A stretch of DNA of 50,370 nucleotides from Bacillus glycinifermentans (GCF_001042475.2 NZ_LECW02000003.1:1-50370), one strand, 5' to 3'; positions 23,636 through 31,826 are shown, counted from the stretch's first letter. Translations and numbers: made by a program. The notes: generated by a model not told the origin, from the letters alone.

Positions 23636-24312
23636 ATGAAAAAACGAACGAAGATTTTTTATTGTAATGTTGCTCTACTATTGCTCGTTCTATCGCTCAC
23701 AGGGTGTAAAGGCGGGACAAACGAATCATCAAAAACAGCCTCTTCAGAGAATGACTCAGCTTTAGAATCTCAAGAAGCAGCTGACAAGACTCAAAAAAAA
23801 AACAAACAAACGTGGAAGAAGATGAATCCGTGTCCACAAAGGGATCAGAAGAATCTGCAAAAGACGATTCAAGTGATACGTCTTCAAGCAACAAGGAGTC
23901 AGCTAATCCGTCTGATCATGCATTGTCTGGATATTCTTCTGAGAAAATTGAATACGCTAGAGTGTGGTTGCAGCTTGGACCAAATCAAGAGATAGATGAA
24001 TTGAATGTCCGGCATATTTCGGCTGGAGAACCAATCAACCCTAATGATGACACCAGTGCCAGCTATCCGGAAGATGTTGTCCAGTTGGCAGGTTCTCGAT
24101 TAGTGGATGGATCGGTAACTTATAGTAGTAATGGAGATGGCACGATTCATGTATATAACGTTCCTTTGCGTTGGGAGAGTTCTGCTGACGTAGATAAAAA
24201 CTTTATGAAAGAATACACAGAAGGTATTATAAAAAATACAAAGGTAGTTGATGTTGACCCGGGCAATAATAAAGAAATCGTAAAGCTCATTGATATAATG
24301 AATATTCATTAA
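23636..24312 (+). pseudogene. Lipoprotein, frame broken at a run of ten A
   Basis: The first frame (ATG 23636, GAAAGGAATG upstream) begins with a signal peptide ending in a lipobox (VLSLTGC-KGG) and a Ser/Glu-rich linker. It shifts out of frame at A10 (23793-23802) and stops at 23995. The frame that continues the protein gives NVEEDESVSTKGSEESAKDD and then a globular domain (YARVWLQLGPNQEIDELNVR, HISAGEPINPNDD, GSVTYSSNGDGTIHVYNVPL) to 24312. Joined, it is a surface lipoprotein of about 225 residues. The domain resembles uncharacterised lipoproteins of Bacilli; I cannot name it. A poly-A run this long is a classic slippage site, so on/off variation or a sequencing slip are both possible. Confidence 0.7.
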
Positions 24313-24340
24313 TTTTTTCATAAAACGCCAAGCTTTCCCC

Positions 24341-24377
24341 AAAAAAAGGGGCGGTTCAAAAAAATATTGAACCGCCT
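24341..24377 (-). terminator. Minus-strand terminator
   Basis: GGCGGTTCAA and TTGAACCGCC pair perfectly. Read on the minus strand the hairpin is followed by CCCCTTTTTTT, so it belongs to the minus-strand fragment at 24384-24496. Confidence 0.75.
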
Positions 24378-24383
24378 AAACTG

Positions 24384-24496
24384 TTAGTGCAATACTTTAA
24401 TACATCTGTGGTAGTACATTCTACGATCTTCATTGTAATCACCATTACCCCTTCGTGTTACTGCTTCAATTTGAATGCCACCAAAATCCAGCACTA
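24384..24496 (-). pseudogene. C-terminal fragment of a lost minus-strand gene
   Basis: The frame reads LVLDFGGIQIEAVTRRGNGD then YNEDRRMYYHRCIKVLH-stop, directly before a good minus-strand terminator. The upstream part (to about 24,600) is frameshifted with several stops. Family unknown. The intact terminator suggests recent loss. Confidence 0.4.
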
Positions 24497-24716
24497 ATCT
24501 ATGGAATAATTAGCAGCAACATTATCAACACCTTAACTGAATCGCCAATTGGATTGGAAAATCGTCTATAGTTTATGACGCCTTGTTAATTGAATATAAC
24601 CTGCTCCTTTCCTGCACCAGATGCAGATTCCTTTCTCCATCGACTTAGCTCCCGATTCATGACTAAATGACAAAGTCAGCTTTTATAAATTTTTCTTAAA
24701 CTATTCCTGTCCTTCA

Positions 24717-24745
24717 TTGCTCGAAAACCAAAAATAGGATATGCT
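24717..24745 (+). promoter_or_regulatory. Promoter of MFS-Rap-Phr cassette 3
   Basis: TTGCTC (24717-24722), 17 bases, TATGCT (24740-24745), again with CCAAAAATAGGA in the spacer and the GTAAAAAAGAGGGATTTTTG leader. The similarity to cassette 1 begins about 30 bases upstream of the -35 (CTTAAACTATTCCTG). Confidence 0.7.
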
Positions 24746-24799
24746 TAAAAAATAACAGATGTAAAAAAGAGGGATTTTTGTAAGGGGGATTTACGCAAA

Positions 24800-26059
24800 A
24801 TGGATGGTGGCAATACCGTATGGCAAAAAAACTTCACCTTTCTTTTTTGTTCTAAAATGGTGAAAATAACCGCAGACAGTTTAGCGTTCAATACGATTCT
24901 ATGGTTTTTAATCTTGGATGGAAAAGGGGCTATAGGGACCGCGTTTTTAATAGCTGTAAGTTTTCTTCCCCAGGCAATTTTAGGGCCGCTCATTACTCCT
25001 TTAATGAAAACAAACACATTGAAGTTCTGGATGTTCTTTGCAGACTTAACCAGAGCGTCATTGATGTTCATTATTCCAATATGCTACTTCAATGGTTTTT
25101 CTCCTTTATGGTTTATCATATTGCTTATGCTGGTTCATTCTGCCACAGGAGCTTCATATGATCCTGCTTCTGTTTCTTTAATTCCGAAAATTGTGAAAGA
25201 GGATCTCATTCAAAAGGCAAATGCGATAATACAATCTGCGGGGCAGGCAGTTAAGCTGGGAGCGGTTACACTTTGCGGTGTATTGATTGTATTGATTGGT
25301 GCAGCTCATACGATGCTTATTATATTGCCGCTCTATATAATATCAGCTATGTTGGTGCTGTTCATTAAATATACCGTTAGTAAGAATCGAGTGAATGCCC
25401 AGGCAGCAAAATCACATGAGCCATATATAAACAAGTTAAAGAGAGGCTTTATGCTTTTACGGCGTCATCATATTTTATTTCCTTTGGCCATTTTTTGCGT
25501 ATTTTTGAATTTAGGATCTGCACCGTGGGAAGCACTGGCAGCAGTCTACATAGCGGAAGATTTAAACCAAGGGGCAATTATTCACTCTATAGTGAGAGTT
25601 TTGACTACCAGCGGTGCGTTTGTGATGGGATTTATCTTAACTAGGGTCAGAGTGAATCGTTATGGGCTGCTTTTTGTTACGGCAGGTATCGTAGAGGGAA
25701 CGGCGTTTTTCATAACAGGTATGAATTCTCTTTTGTTATTAGTGTTTGTTGCTGCTTTTGTGTTGGGAGCGACGATTAGTGCAATAAATGTCCCTGAACA
25801 TACGATTATTCAAATATCAGTAGACAATGAGGATCAACCTCAGGTATATGCTGTTATAAGTATGATTTCATATGTGATGATTCCTCTAGGTGCTTTATTA
25901 GCCGGGTATGCCGCAACTGTTTTTGGCGCAGGAAAAGTAATCGCTTTTGGAGGATTGGTTGAAATCATAGCCGGGATCGGCATATTGATTTTCACAAAAC
26001 TTTGCAAAACTCAACGATCAGACTTGTCGCAGGCTAAAGAAGACAGTTTAAAATTATAA
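24800..26059 (+). CDS. MFS transporter, cassette 3 (EntS/MFS_3-type exporter)
   Basis: 419 residues with the same landmarks as the two other copies: WQKNFTFLFCSKMVKITADS, HSATGASYDPASVSLIPKIV, LIQKANAIIQSAGQAVKLGA, NVPEHTIIQISVDNEDQPQV. By eye it is closest to copy 1 at the N-terminus. The frame is fully intact, although the rap gene after it carries a stop codon, so the exporter may be kept independently of Rap function. rap begins 173 bp later, the longest such gap of the three cassettes. Confidence 0.85.
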   Translation: MDGGNTVWQKNFTFLFCSKMVKITADSLAFNTILWFLILDGKGAIGTAFLIAVSFLPQAILGPLITPLMKTNTLKFWMFFADLTRASLMFIIPICYFNGFSPLWFIILLMLVHSATGASYDPASVSLIPKIVKEDLIQKANAIIQSAGQAVKLGAVTLCGVLIVLIGAAHTMLIILPLYIISAMLVLFIKYTVSKNRVNAQAAKSHEPYINKLKRGFMLLRRHHILFPLAIFCVFLNLGSAPWEALAAVYIAEDLNQGAIIHSIVRVLTTSGAFVMGFILTRVRVNRYGLLFVTAGIVEGTAFFITGMNSLLLLVFVAAFVLGATISAINVPEHTIIQISVDNEDQPQVYAVISMISYVMIPLGALLAGYAATVFGAGKVIAFGGLVEIIAGIGILIFTKLCKTQRSDLSQAKEDSLKL

Positions 26060-26232
26060 AAGCTTTGGGGATATTAACTATATACGTTTTGGATTCTTAA
26101 TTTTCAGTCAATTTTAATATATAGTGTCATTAGTAGGAAAATCATGTCGATTTAGTTTATCTAAAGGGATTGATTTGGGAAAGAAATTGTATTTCGACTT
26201 TCTTGTCTAATGAGAGAAGAGGGGGTTAAGGA

Positions 26233-27363
26233 ATGTCTGCAGAAAGCGTGATTCCTTATGATCTAGTAGCAACAAAGATGAACTATTGGTATAACTGTAT
26301 AAAAAATAATAGGAACACTGCAGCTGAAGAAGCAAAAGCTGAAGTCGAGCAAGAAATAAAAATGATGGAAGAAAACCAGGATGTTCTTGTTTATTTTTCG
26401 CTGTTAGAGTTTCGTCACCAACTTATGCTGGAAGAACTGTACCCAAATACTGGTGCAAAGATTGAAAAGCAATATAAAAAGTTAAAGGAAACAAGGGGAA
26501 CTCGAGATCTAAACGGGATGCTTGAATATTATTATTATTTCTTTATGGGGATGTATTACTTCAGACAAAAAGAGCTTGTTTTTTCATTGAATTGTTACAG
26601 AAAGGCTGAACTGGAAATAGAAGCTATAGAAGGAGATAGTACAGAAAAGGCTGAGTTTTATTTTAAAATGGCTGAAGTATACTATCACATGAAGTAAACC
26701 TATTTTTCAATGAACTATGCTAAGCGAGCTTACGCCATATATAAAAAAGAGCCAACATACGGCAACAGGCGTGTGCATTGTCAATTCGTTATAGCAGGTA
26801 ATTGGCTGGACAATATGCATATAGAAGAAGCTTTGAAACATGCAAAGCAAGCATTAAAGGATGCCGAGAAATTTGGCGAAAATTATTTGATTAGAAAGGC
26901 ACTTTTTAACATTGGGGTATGTTATACTAACCTTGAAGAATCTGATAAAGCATCCGAATTTTATTTAAAATCCCTAGATATTCTCGAACCGAGAAATGAT
27001 GAATTTGCAGCCAGAGCTTTATACCTTTTAGCTTACACAAAAGCAAGGCAAAATGATCTGAAGTCATCGAAAAAGTTCTATGAAAAATCATTAAAGTTAG
27101 CTCGAAAAAACAATATTGTAGAAACTTTGGAGACATTGAAGATTGTTAAAGGGATTTATTTCAATCACGATCTAGACCTTGTAAGAGAAGCGTTTAAGTA
27201 TTTCGAAGAGAAAAAGCTGTATCCTGATATGGAGTGGTATGGAATCTGTATAGGTGATGTTTTAACTGAACAAGGCGAAATTTTGGGTGCAAATGAATTT
27301 TATCGTAAAGCTATTACAGCACGAAAAAAAATTCGAAGGGGAGATTTTCTAAATGAAATCTAA
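26233..27363 (+). pseudogene. Rap-family gene, cassette 3, with an in-frame stop at codon 155
   Basis: The full frame would encode 376 residues like Rap of cassette 2. It opens VIPYDLVATKMNYWYNCIKN, MMEENQDVLVYFSLLEFRHQ and LMLEELYP; Gln49 matches RapH Gln47. The TAA at 26695-26697 replaces the codon that is CAA (Gln) in cassette 2 (YYYMK-Q-TYFSM versus YYHMK-stop-TYFSM), a single C-to-T change. The frame continues undamaged to 27363 with good TPR repeats, so the mutation is recent, or is read through, or is a sequence error. The 154-residue truncated product keeps the whole N-terminal bundle but loses nearly all of the peptide-binding TPR domain. Confidence 0.85.
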
Positions 27364-27472
27364 ATTATTGGTTTGTGCAGTTTTATTATTGGGTTTCACA
27401 GGAGTAGCTGCTTCTTCGTATATTCACACGGAAAATGACAGTTTTAATGTTGCGATTAGAGTCGAAACTTGA
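27353..27472 (+). CDS. Phr pre-signal peptide, cassette 3 (candidate pentapeptide IRVET)
   Basis: 39 codons, ATG 27353 overlapping the rap end in another frame; AAGGGGAGA lies upstream. MKSKLLVCAVLLLGFTGVAA is a Sec signal segment and the tail ends FNVAIRVET. The last five residues IRVET have Arg at position 2 and a terminal Thr, like ARNQT (PhrA), SRNVT (PhrE) and ERGMT (PhrC). The gene is intact although its Rap is interrupted. Confidence 0.83.
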   Translation: MKSKLLVCAVLLLGFTGVAASSYIHTENDSFNVAIRVET

Positions 27473-27543
27473 TGTTTAAACATCCTTGTTATTACAATAA
27501 AGCTTATAATTTTTCAATGAGCATATAATTAAAGTAACAAACG

Positions 27544-27588
27544 AAAGACCAACCCTTTAACTTGCACAAGGGGTGGTCTTTTTTTACT
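27544..27588 (+). terminator. Terminator of cassette 3
   Basis: AAGACCAACCCTTT and AAGGGGTGGTCTT form a long stem followed by TTTTTT. It is similar to the terminator of cassette 1. Confidence 0.85.
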
Positions 27589-27799
27589 GGAAATTGAATT
27601 TACAATCAGGTTCTTTTTGCATGTAACTTCTGTAATTTTATCAAGTACCTGTTCCTGAATCCCTCCACAATTACCCGTTAATTCAAAATAATTTTATGAA
27701 ATCCTGCGAATAAGCGCGCATTCGTGAGAAAATCAGATTAAACGGAGGGAGTCAAAAGATATTTAAACAAGTGTCGGCTAATTACATAATATTTGGCAT

Positions 27800-27827
27800 T
27801 TGAAATGTTATAAAACAATACTATAAT
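27800..27827 (+). promoter_or_regulatory. Promoter of khtT-khtU
   Basis: TTGAAA (27800-27805), 16 bases, TATAAT (27822-27827). It is followed by about 250 bases of leader before the khtT ATG at 28079, long enough for RNA-level control, but I recognise no riboswitch class in it. Confidence 0.6.
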
Positions 27828-28078
27828 GGTATTGAGTTACATGGATTAAGAAGGTTTATTAAACAACATATGGAATTTTTAAATTTAAAAAGGTATTCGT
27901 AACGATTTCATCTTTTTTATCTTCTCATAAATATTCGCTGGGAAATTTAGAAATTTGTTAAATATTAAAATTAAAGATGTTTTGGGATAAGAAGGGGCAA
28001 TCGGGAACGGGTAACCGATTCTTTCAAAATTTGACCCTTCTGAGCCGGCCAAATATTGTTTCAGAGGAGGAATATGAA

Positions 28079-28567
28079 ATGAATATTCGAGAAAGCGAAC
28101 TTCCGGGAATCGGATATAAGTTTGAGATCATTACAAAAAATCAGGATAAGTTGGTCATTGTAATCCATGATGACGGCCGGAGAGAAATTTATCATTTTGA
28201 TGCTGACGATCATGAAGAGGTTCTGGTCAGTGCTACGTTTAATGATTCTGAAGCCAGAAAAATTGCAAGTATATTAGGCGGTATGGCGTATAAACCCCAA
28301 GCTTTGGAAACCGTAGATTTTGCTTTTGACGATACAATCATTGAATGGTATCAAGTAGAACCCAATGCACCCGCTGTAAATAAAACCATTGGTGAAATTG
28401 ATATCAGAAATAACTTTGGAGTTACTGTCATTGCGATTAAGAAAAAGAACATCAAAAAGTCGCACAATCCGGGATCGGATACAGTTATTGAAGCTGGTGA
28501 CACATTAGTTGTTTCAGGAGAAAGACAGCAGATAAAAGAATTAATCAAAAAGCTGTTATCAACCTAA
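28079..28567 (+). CDS. khtT: KhtT-like regulatory subunit of a K+/H+ antiporter
   Basis: 162 residues from ATG 28079, chosen because AGAGGAGG precedes it and because the B. subtilis protein is about this length. An in-frame ATG at 27977 would add 34 residues. MNIRESELPGIGYKFEIITK is the YhaT-like start. The second half (GEIDIRNNFGVTVIAIKKKN, then GDTLVVSGERQQIKELIKKL) is a TrkA-C/RCK-C domain that binds nucleotide ligand (c-di-AMP in B. subtilis KhtT). It controls the adjacent channel-like antiporter KhtU. B. subtilis has khtS before khtT; none is seen here. Confidence 0.88.
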   Translation: MNIRESELPGIGYKFEIITKNQDKLVIVIHDDGRREIYHFDADDHEEVLVSATFNDSEARKIASILGGMAYKPQALETVDFAFDDTIIEWYQVEPNAPAVNKTIGEIDIRNNFGVTVIAIKKKNIKKSHNPGSDTVIEAGDTLVVSGERQQIKELIKKLLST

Positions 28568-28583
28568 GGAGTGGAGATTATAG

Positions 28584-29807
28584 ATGGATCACTTAGTATT
28601 TGAAGTTGGTACGGCACTTGTCATAGTTGCGATTGGCGCTGTTGTTGCAAACAGACTAAAGTTTTCGATCATCCCCTTTCTAATTGTTCTTGGGATGATT
28701 GTAGGCCCACATGCTCCAACGATTGGGATTATTGATTTAACGTTTATCGAAAGCAATGAAATTATTCAATTTCTAGGCCGAATAGGTGTACTTTTTTTAC
28801 TTTTCTATTTAGGGCTCGAATTCTCTGTCGGCAAGCTGGTCAAATCAGGACAAAACATCGTAGTAGGCGGCAGTATCTATGTGGCCATTAACTTTATCTT
28901 AGGTCTGCTGTATGGATTTATCACAGGTATGCCTTGGATGGAAACGCTCATTATCGCCGGACTGCTTAGTGTATCTTCCAGTGCGATTGTAGCCAAAGTT
29001 CTTGTCGATTTAAAAAGAACAGCTAATCCCGAAACAGAGCTTATCCTGGGGATTATTTTATTTGACGATATCTTTCTCGCTTTATTTTTAACAACAGTGT
29101 CGGGCGTCTTGCTTGCAGGTTCTACATCTTTCCTCGGTATTCTCACCTCTGTTCTTATTTCCGTTGGTTATATGTTACTGTTCTTTATTATCGCACGAAA
29201 AGGTGCTTCGTTATTAAATAAATGGTTAAACATAAAATCAGATGAAGTTTTTATCATTGTGATATTTGCGATCTTATTTTTTGTTGCGGGATTTTCAGAA
29301 ACACTTCACGTAGCAGAAGCGATTGGTGCCTTATTGTTAGGCTTGGTTTTTTCTGAGACTGAGCATCGAGATCGTATTGAACATCTTGTCGTTCCGTTTA
29401 GGGATTTTTTGGGGGCAATTTTCTTTTTCAGCTTTGGATTAAGTATTGATCCATCAACATTAGCTGATGCCATTTGGCTGGCATTAGGTGCAGCTGTACT
29501 TACGATTATAAGCAACTTTGCAGCCGGAATGATCTCTGGAAGGAAAGCAGGGCTATCCCATAAAGCCTCTACCAATATCGGATTAACCATCATGGCCCGG
29601 GGAGAATTTTCTATCATCGTAGCTAACTTAGGGGTTACAGCAGGATTAAATCCTATTTTAACGCCTTTTACCGCGCTCTATGTTCTCATTTTGGCAGTTG
29701 CAGGTCCACTTATGGCAAAAGAAAGCAAGAACTTTTATAAGCTTTTAAACAAAATTTTTAAGTGGAGCAAACCAACGGAAAAGAGAAAAATGAAAGTACC
29801 CGATTAA
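28584..29807 (+). CDS. khtU: KhtU-like K+/H+ antiporter (CPA2 family)
   Basis: 407 residues, 16 bp after khtT, with 11-13 membrane segments. FLGRIGVLFLLFYLGLEFSV, LSVSSSAIVAKVLVDLKRTA and IGLTIMARGEFSIIVANLGV are the hallmark CPA2 transport-core motifs. It exports K+ in exchange for protons at the cytoplasmic membrane. In B. subtilis it protects at high pH and against methylglyoxal stress. There is no cytosolic RCK domain in the same chain; KhtT supplies it. Confidence 0.9.
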   Translation: MDHLVFEVGTALVIVAIGAVVANRLKFSIIPFLIVLGMIVGPHAPTIGIIDLTFIESNEIIQFLGRIGVLFLLFYLGLEFSVGKLVKSGQNIVVGGSIYVAINFILGLLYGFITGMPWMETLIIAGLLSVSSSAIVAKVLVDLKRTANPETELILGIILFDDIFLALFLTTVSGVLLAGSTSFLGILTSVLISVGYMLLFFIIARKGASLLNKWLNIKSDEVFIIVIFAILFFVAGFSETLHVAEAIGALLLGLVFSETEHRDRIEHLVVPFRDFLGAIFFFSFGLSIDPSTLADAIWLALGAAVLTIISNFAAGMISGRKAGLSHKASTNIGLTIMARGEFSIIVANLGVTAGLNPILTPFTALYVLILAVAGPLMAKESKNFYKLLNKIFKWSKPTEKRKMKVPD

Positions 29808-29999
29808 TCTATATACCGATCTTCGCTAATTGTCTACAGCATTTTCACTTATATTTCTTCTTCATTGCGGATGACTTCTCATAAGTGCGGCAGATATGCC
29901 CGTTTTTCCTTTCTGGTTTGCCTTATACATTCTTGAATGGGATGTACAATCAATAATAAATCCAACAGTTGTGAAATTGTGAATAATTATGAAAAACGA

Positions 30000-30028
30000 T
30001 TGTTAAACATAAAAAAGTCCTATACACT
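30000..30028 (+). promoter_or_regulatory. Promoter of rok
   Basis: TTGTTA (30000-30005), 17 bases, TACACT (30023-30028). Same -35 and spacing as the rok-like pseudogene at 10495, and the same ATAATGGTTTTTAGGAGATGG just before the gene. Confidence 0.6.
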
Positions 30029-30062
30029 ATAAGTAAATAATGGTTTTTAGGAGATGGCGAAC

Positions 30063-30587
30063 GTGTTCAATGAAAGAGAGGCGCTCCGTTTAAGACTTGA
30101 GCAGCTCAACGATGCTGAGATCAGTGTCATGCGCGAACTCCGGGAGGAACGGAATGAAATTTATTCTAAGCTGCGTGAACTAGACAATAACGAGCCTAAC
30201 ATGATCCACAAAAAACCGCTTTTAGAGTTAGCCAATGCAAATGCAAATGCAAATGCAAATGCAAATGCACAACCTTTTGAAAAAAATAAACCGGAGAAAT
30301 CAGCACCAATTGCTTCATCTACAATCCCCAGAAGAAAACCCAAACCTGGAACGAAAGCTTACAAACATCGTGAGGCAGCTTTAAAGATTTTAAAGCACCA
30401 CAAAGGTGAAATAAAAAGCCGTGAGCTTCAAAAAGAAATTGAAAAAGAAACGGGGATGTCAATTCCTAATATGACGACATTTATGCAGGGATTAATAAAA
30501 TTTCACCCTGAAGTCGAAAAGACATACCGGGGTCAATATGTTCTCAGAAAAGAAAAAGGAAATGCCGTTGACGAAAGCCCTTCTTAA
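30063..30587 (+). CDS. rok: Rok, repressor of comK and nucleoid-associated protein
   Basis: 174 residues from GTG 30063. This start fits AGGAG at 30049-30053 and gives MFNEREALRLRLEQLNDAEI, matching B. subtilis Rok; the ATG at 30054 is too close to that site. Residues 1-45 form the N-terminal oligomerising coiled coil. Then comes a linker with a pure Ala-Asn run, a basic RRKPKPGTKAYKHREAALKI stretch, and the C-terminal winged helix (ELQKEIEKETGMSIPNMTTF). Rok binds AT-rich minor grooves, represses comK and silences transferred DNA. A frameshifted paralogue lies at 10551-11034. Confidence 0.9.
   Translation: MFNEREALRLRLEQLNDAEISVMRELREERNEIYSKLRELDNNEPNMIHKKPLLELANANANANANANAQPFEKNKPEKSAPIASSTIPRRKPKPGTKAYKHREAALKILKHHKGEIKSRELQKEIEKETGMSIPNMTTFMQGLIKFHPEVEKTYRGQYVLRKEKGNAVDESPS
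30231..30266 (+). repeat. GCAAAT hexanucleotide repeat inside rok
   Basis: GCCAAT followed by five exact GCAAAT units (30237-30266) encodes six Ala-Asn dipeptides in the Rok linker. The pseudogene copy lacks the run (it reads ELANETVKSF). Length changes would alter the linker by whole dipeptides without breaking the frame. Confidence 0.9.
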
Positions 30588-30654
30588 ATAAAGCTTTTGT
30601 TAGGATTGTTCCAAAAACAAAAGGGGAAGCAATGTGCCGAATGTCGGGGAGCAG

Positions 30655-30717
30655 ATGAACCTAATTGCAATCCAACAAGGTGAACATGTTCAAGTTGCTG
30701 AAAAGACGGTCTGTTGA
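30655..30717 (+). pseudogene. Orphan phr remnant (EKTVC ending)
   Basis: The frame IAIQQGEHVQVAEKTVC-stop copies the tail of Phr of cassette 1 (SIQQGEHVQVAEKAVF-stop) almost base for base, and similarity continues past the stop (TGATACAC). The signal-peptide part is gone; an ATG at 30655 gives only 20 codons. It is followed by a cassette-1-type terminator. No rap gene is upstream, where rok stands instead. Confidence 0.7.
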
Positions 30718-30758
30718 TACACATTTTTCGAAATAGCATGAATGAGGATTGTAGGAAA

Positions 30759-30807
30759 GTCATCCCTTTGACTTTTCTGCTATCTCAAGGGGAGGGCCTT
30801 TTTTTAC
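30759..30807 (+). terminator. Terminator after the orphan phr remnant
   Basis: CATCCCTTTGA and TCAAGGGGAGGG pair, followed by CCTTTTTTT. It is related to the terminators of cassettes 1 and 3. Confidence 0.75.
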
Positions 30808-30908
30808 TTGAATATAGTTTATAATCCCCGTTAATGATGTAAATCAACTTGTGAGAATTTATTAATGAAGAAAAATAACGATAAATAGGCGAAGGATGGA
30901 TCATACTT

Positions 30909-31187
30909 ATGGATCTTTTATGGTTAGGCATCGGCTTAGCTTTAATGGGCTATTTCATAGGGGATGGATTAAAAAACTTTAAAAGTCCAAAAACAAACTC
31001 TCCTGGGTACACATCATTAATAAAAGAAAAGGATCTGCACTTTTATTTAGGACTAAATAAGGAAGAGACTAAGGAATTATTAAGCAAGTTTCCTAATGCA
31101 CCTAAAGTTGAATTAAAGGGAACAACATATTATCCGTATAAGCAATTTTTAGAATGGATGTCATCAAACGATATTTATAAAAATTAA
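30909..31187 (+). CDS. Membrane-anchored small protein with an HTH-like domain
   Basis: 92 residues. MDLLWLGIGLALMGYFIGDG is an N-terminal membrane anchor. The soluble part (DLHFYLGLNKEETKELLSKF then GTTYYPYKQFLEWMSSNDIY) looks like a small winged or excisionase-like helix domain, where the YPYKQFLEWM ending resembles DNA-binding excisionase modules. The start at ATG 30909 has GGATGGATC upstream, a weak site. I do not recognise a named family. Confidence 0.6.
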   Translation: MDLLWLGIGLALMGYFIGDGLKNFKSPKTNSPGYTSLIKEKDLHFYLGLNKEETKELLSKFPNAPKVELKGTTYYPYKQFLEWMSSNDIYKN

Positions 31188-31321
31188 GGTGAAAACGTTT
31201 ATTCGCTTTTATAAACCCTAGACGTAAGACTATAACTTTAAAACGCACTGTCTATCAGTCAGTGCGTTATTTAATCACTAAAACACAAATAGAAGAAGTA
31301 AGAGTGAAAGGGGGTAAAATC

Positions 31322-31705
31322 GTGCGGGTTAGAAGGTATCTATACACGCTGATTCTTTCATCTCTGGCAGCAACATGTGTTTATATGATTGATTTAGGAT
31401 ACTTTCATTATATCCCATTGGTTGCTGTCACTATCATTCTTATAGTCTGCTATGCAATATTTGCTATACCGGTTCAAGTTTTCTTAAATCGTAATCCGAA
31501 GAAATTTAATTTCAAATATTTATTTATATACAGCTTTGTATCCTTTTTAGTCTGGTACATCTTTGCTATCACAAATAACGCGGACGATGTATTCAGCGTT
31601 TTTGGAAATGCTACGATTTATTTTTACAGTATTACTTTTGCTGCGATCTTTTGGTTTTGGGATTCAGTTTTCCTGCAGATCAAGAGTAATAAAGAGAAAG
31701 TGTAA
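31322..31705 (+). CDS. UPF0715-like membrane protein (YwlA/YoaG type)
   Basis: 127 residues from GTG 31322, favoured over an upstream in-frame start because AAAGGGGG lies 6-8 bases before it. Four membrane helices are visible: TLILSSLAATCVYMI, YIPLVAVTIILIVCYAIFAI, YLFIYSFVSFLVWYIFAI, and SITFAAIFWFWDSVFLQ. A short positive tail KSNKEKV follows. This layout fits the UPF0715 family of Bacillus; its role is unknown. Confidence 0.65.
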   Translation: MRVRRYLYTLILSSLAATCVYMIDLGYFHYIPLVAVTIILIVCYAIFAIPVQVFLNRNPKKFNFKYLFIYSFVSFLVWYIFAITNNADDVFSVFGNATIYFYSITFAAIFWFWDSVFLQIKSNKEKV

Positions 31706-31826
31706 TGGGGATTCCATAAGAAACACTATCCTGCAAGCTTTTCAATCATAATGAACCAGGTTGGCGGCACATTACATAAAACATTAGGATAGCAACAGCG
31801 CGCAATATTTATTTTTGGAGGTTATG

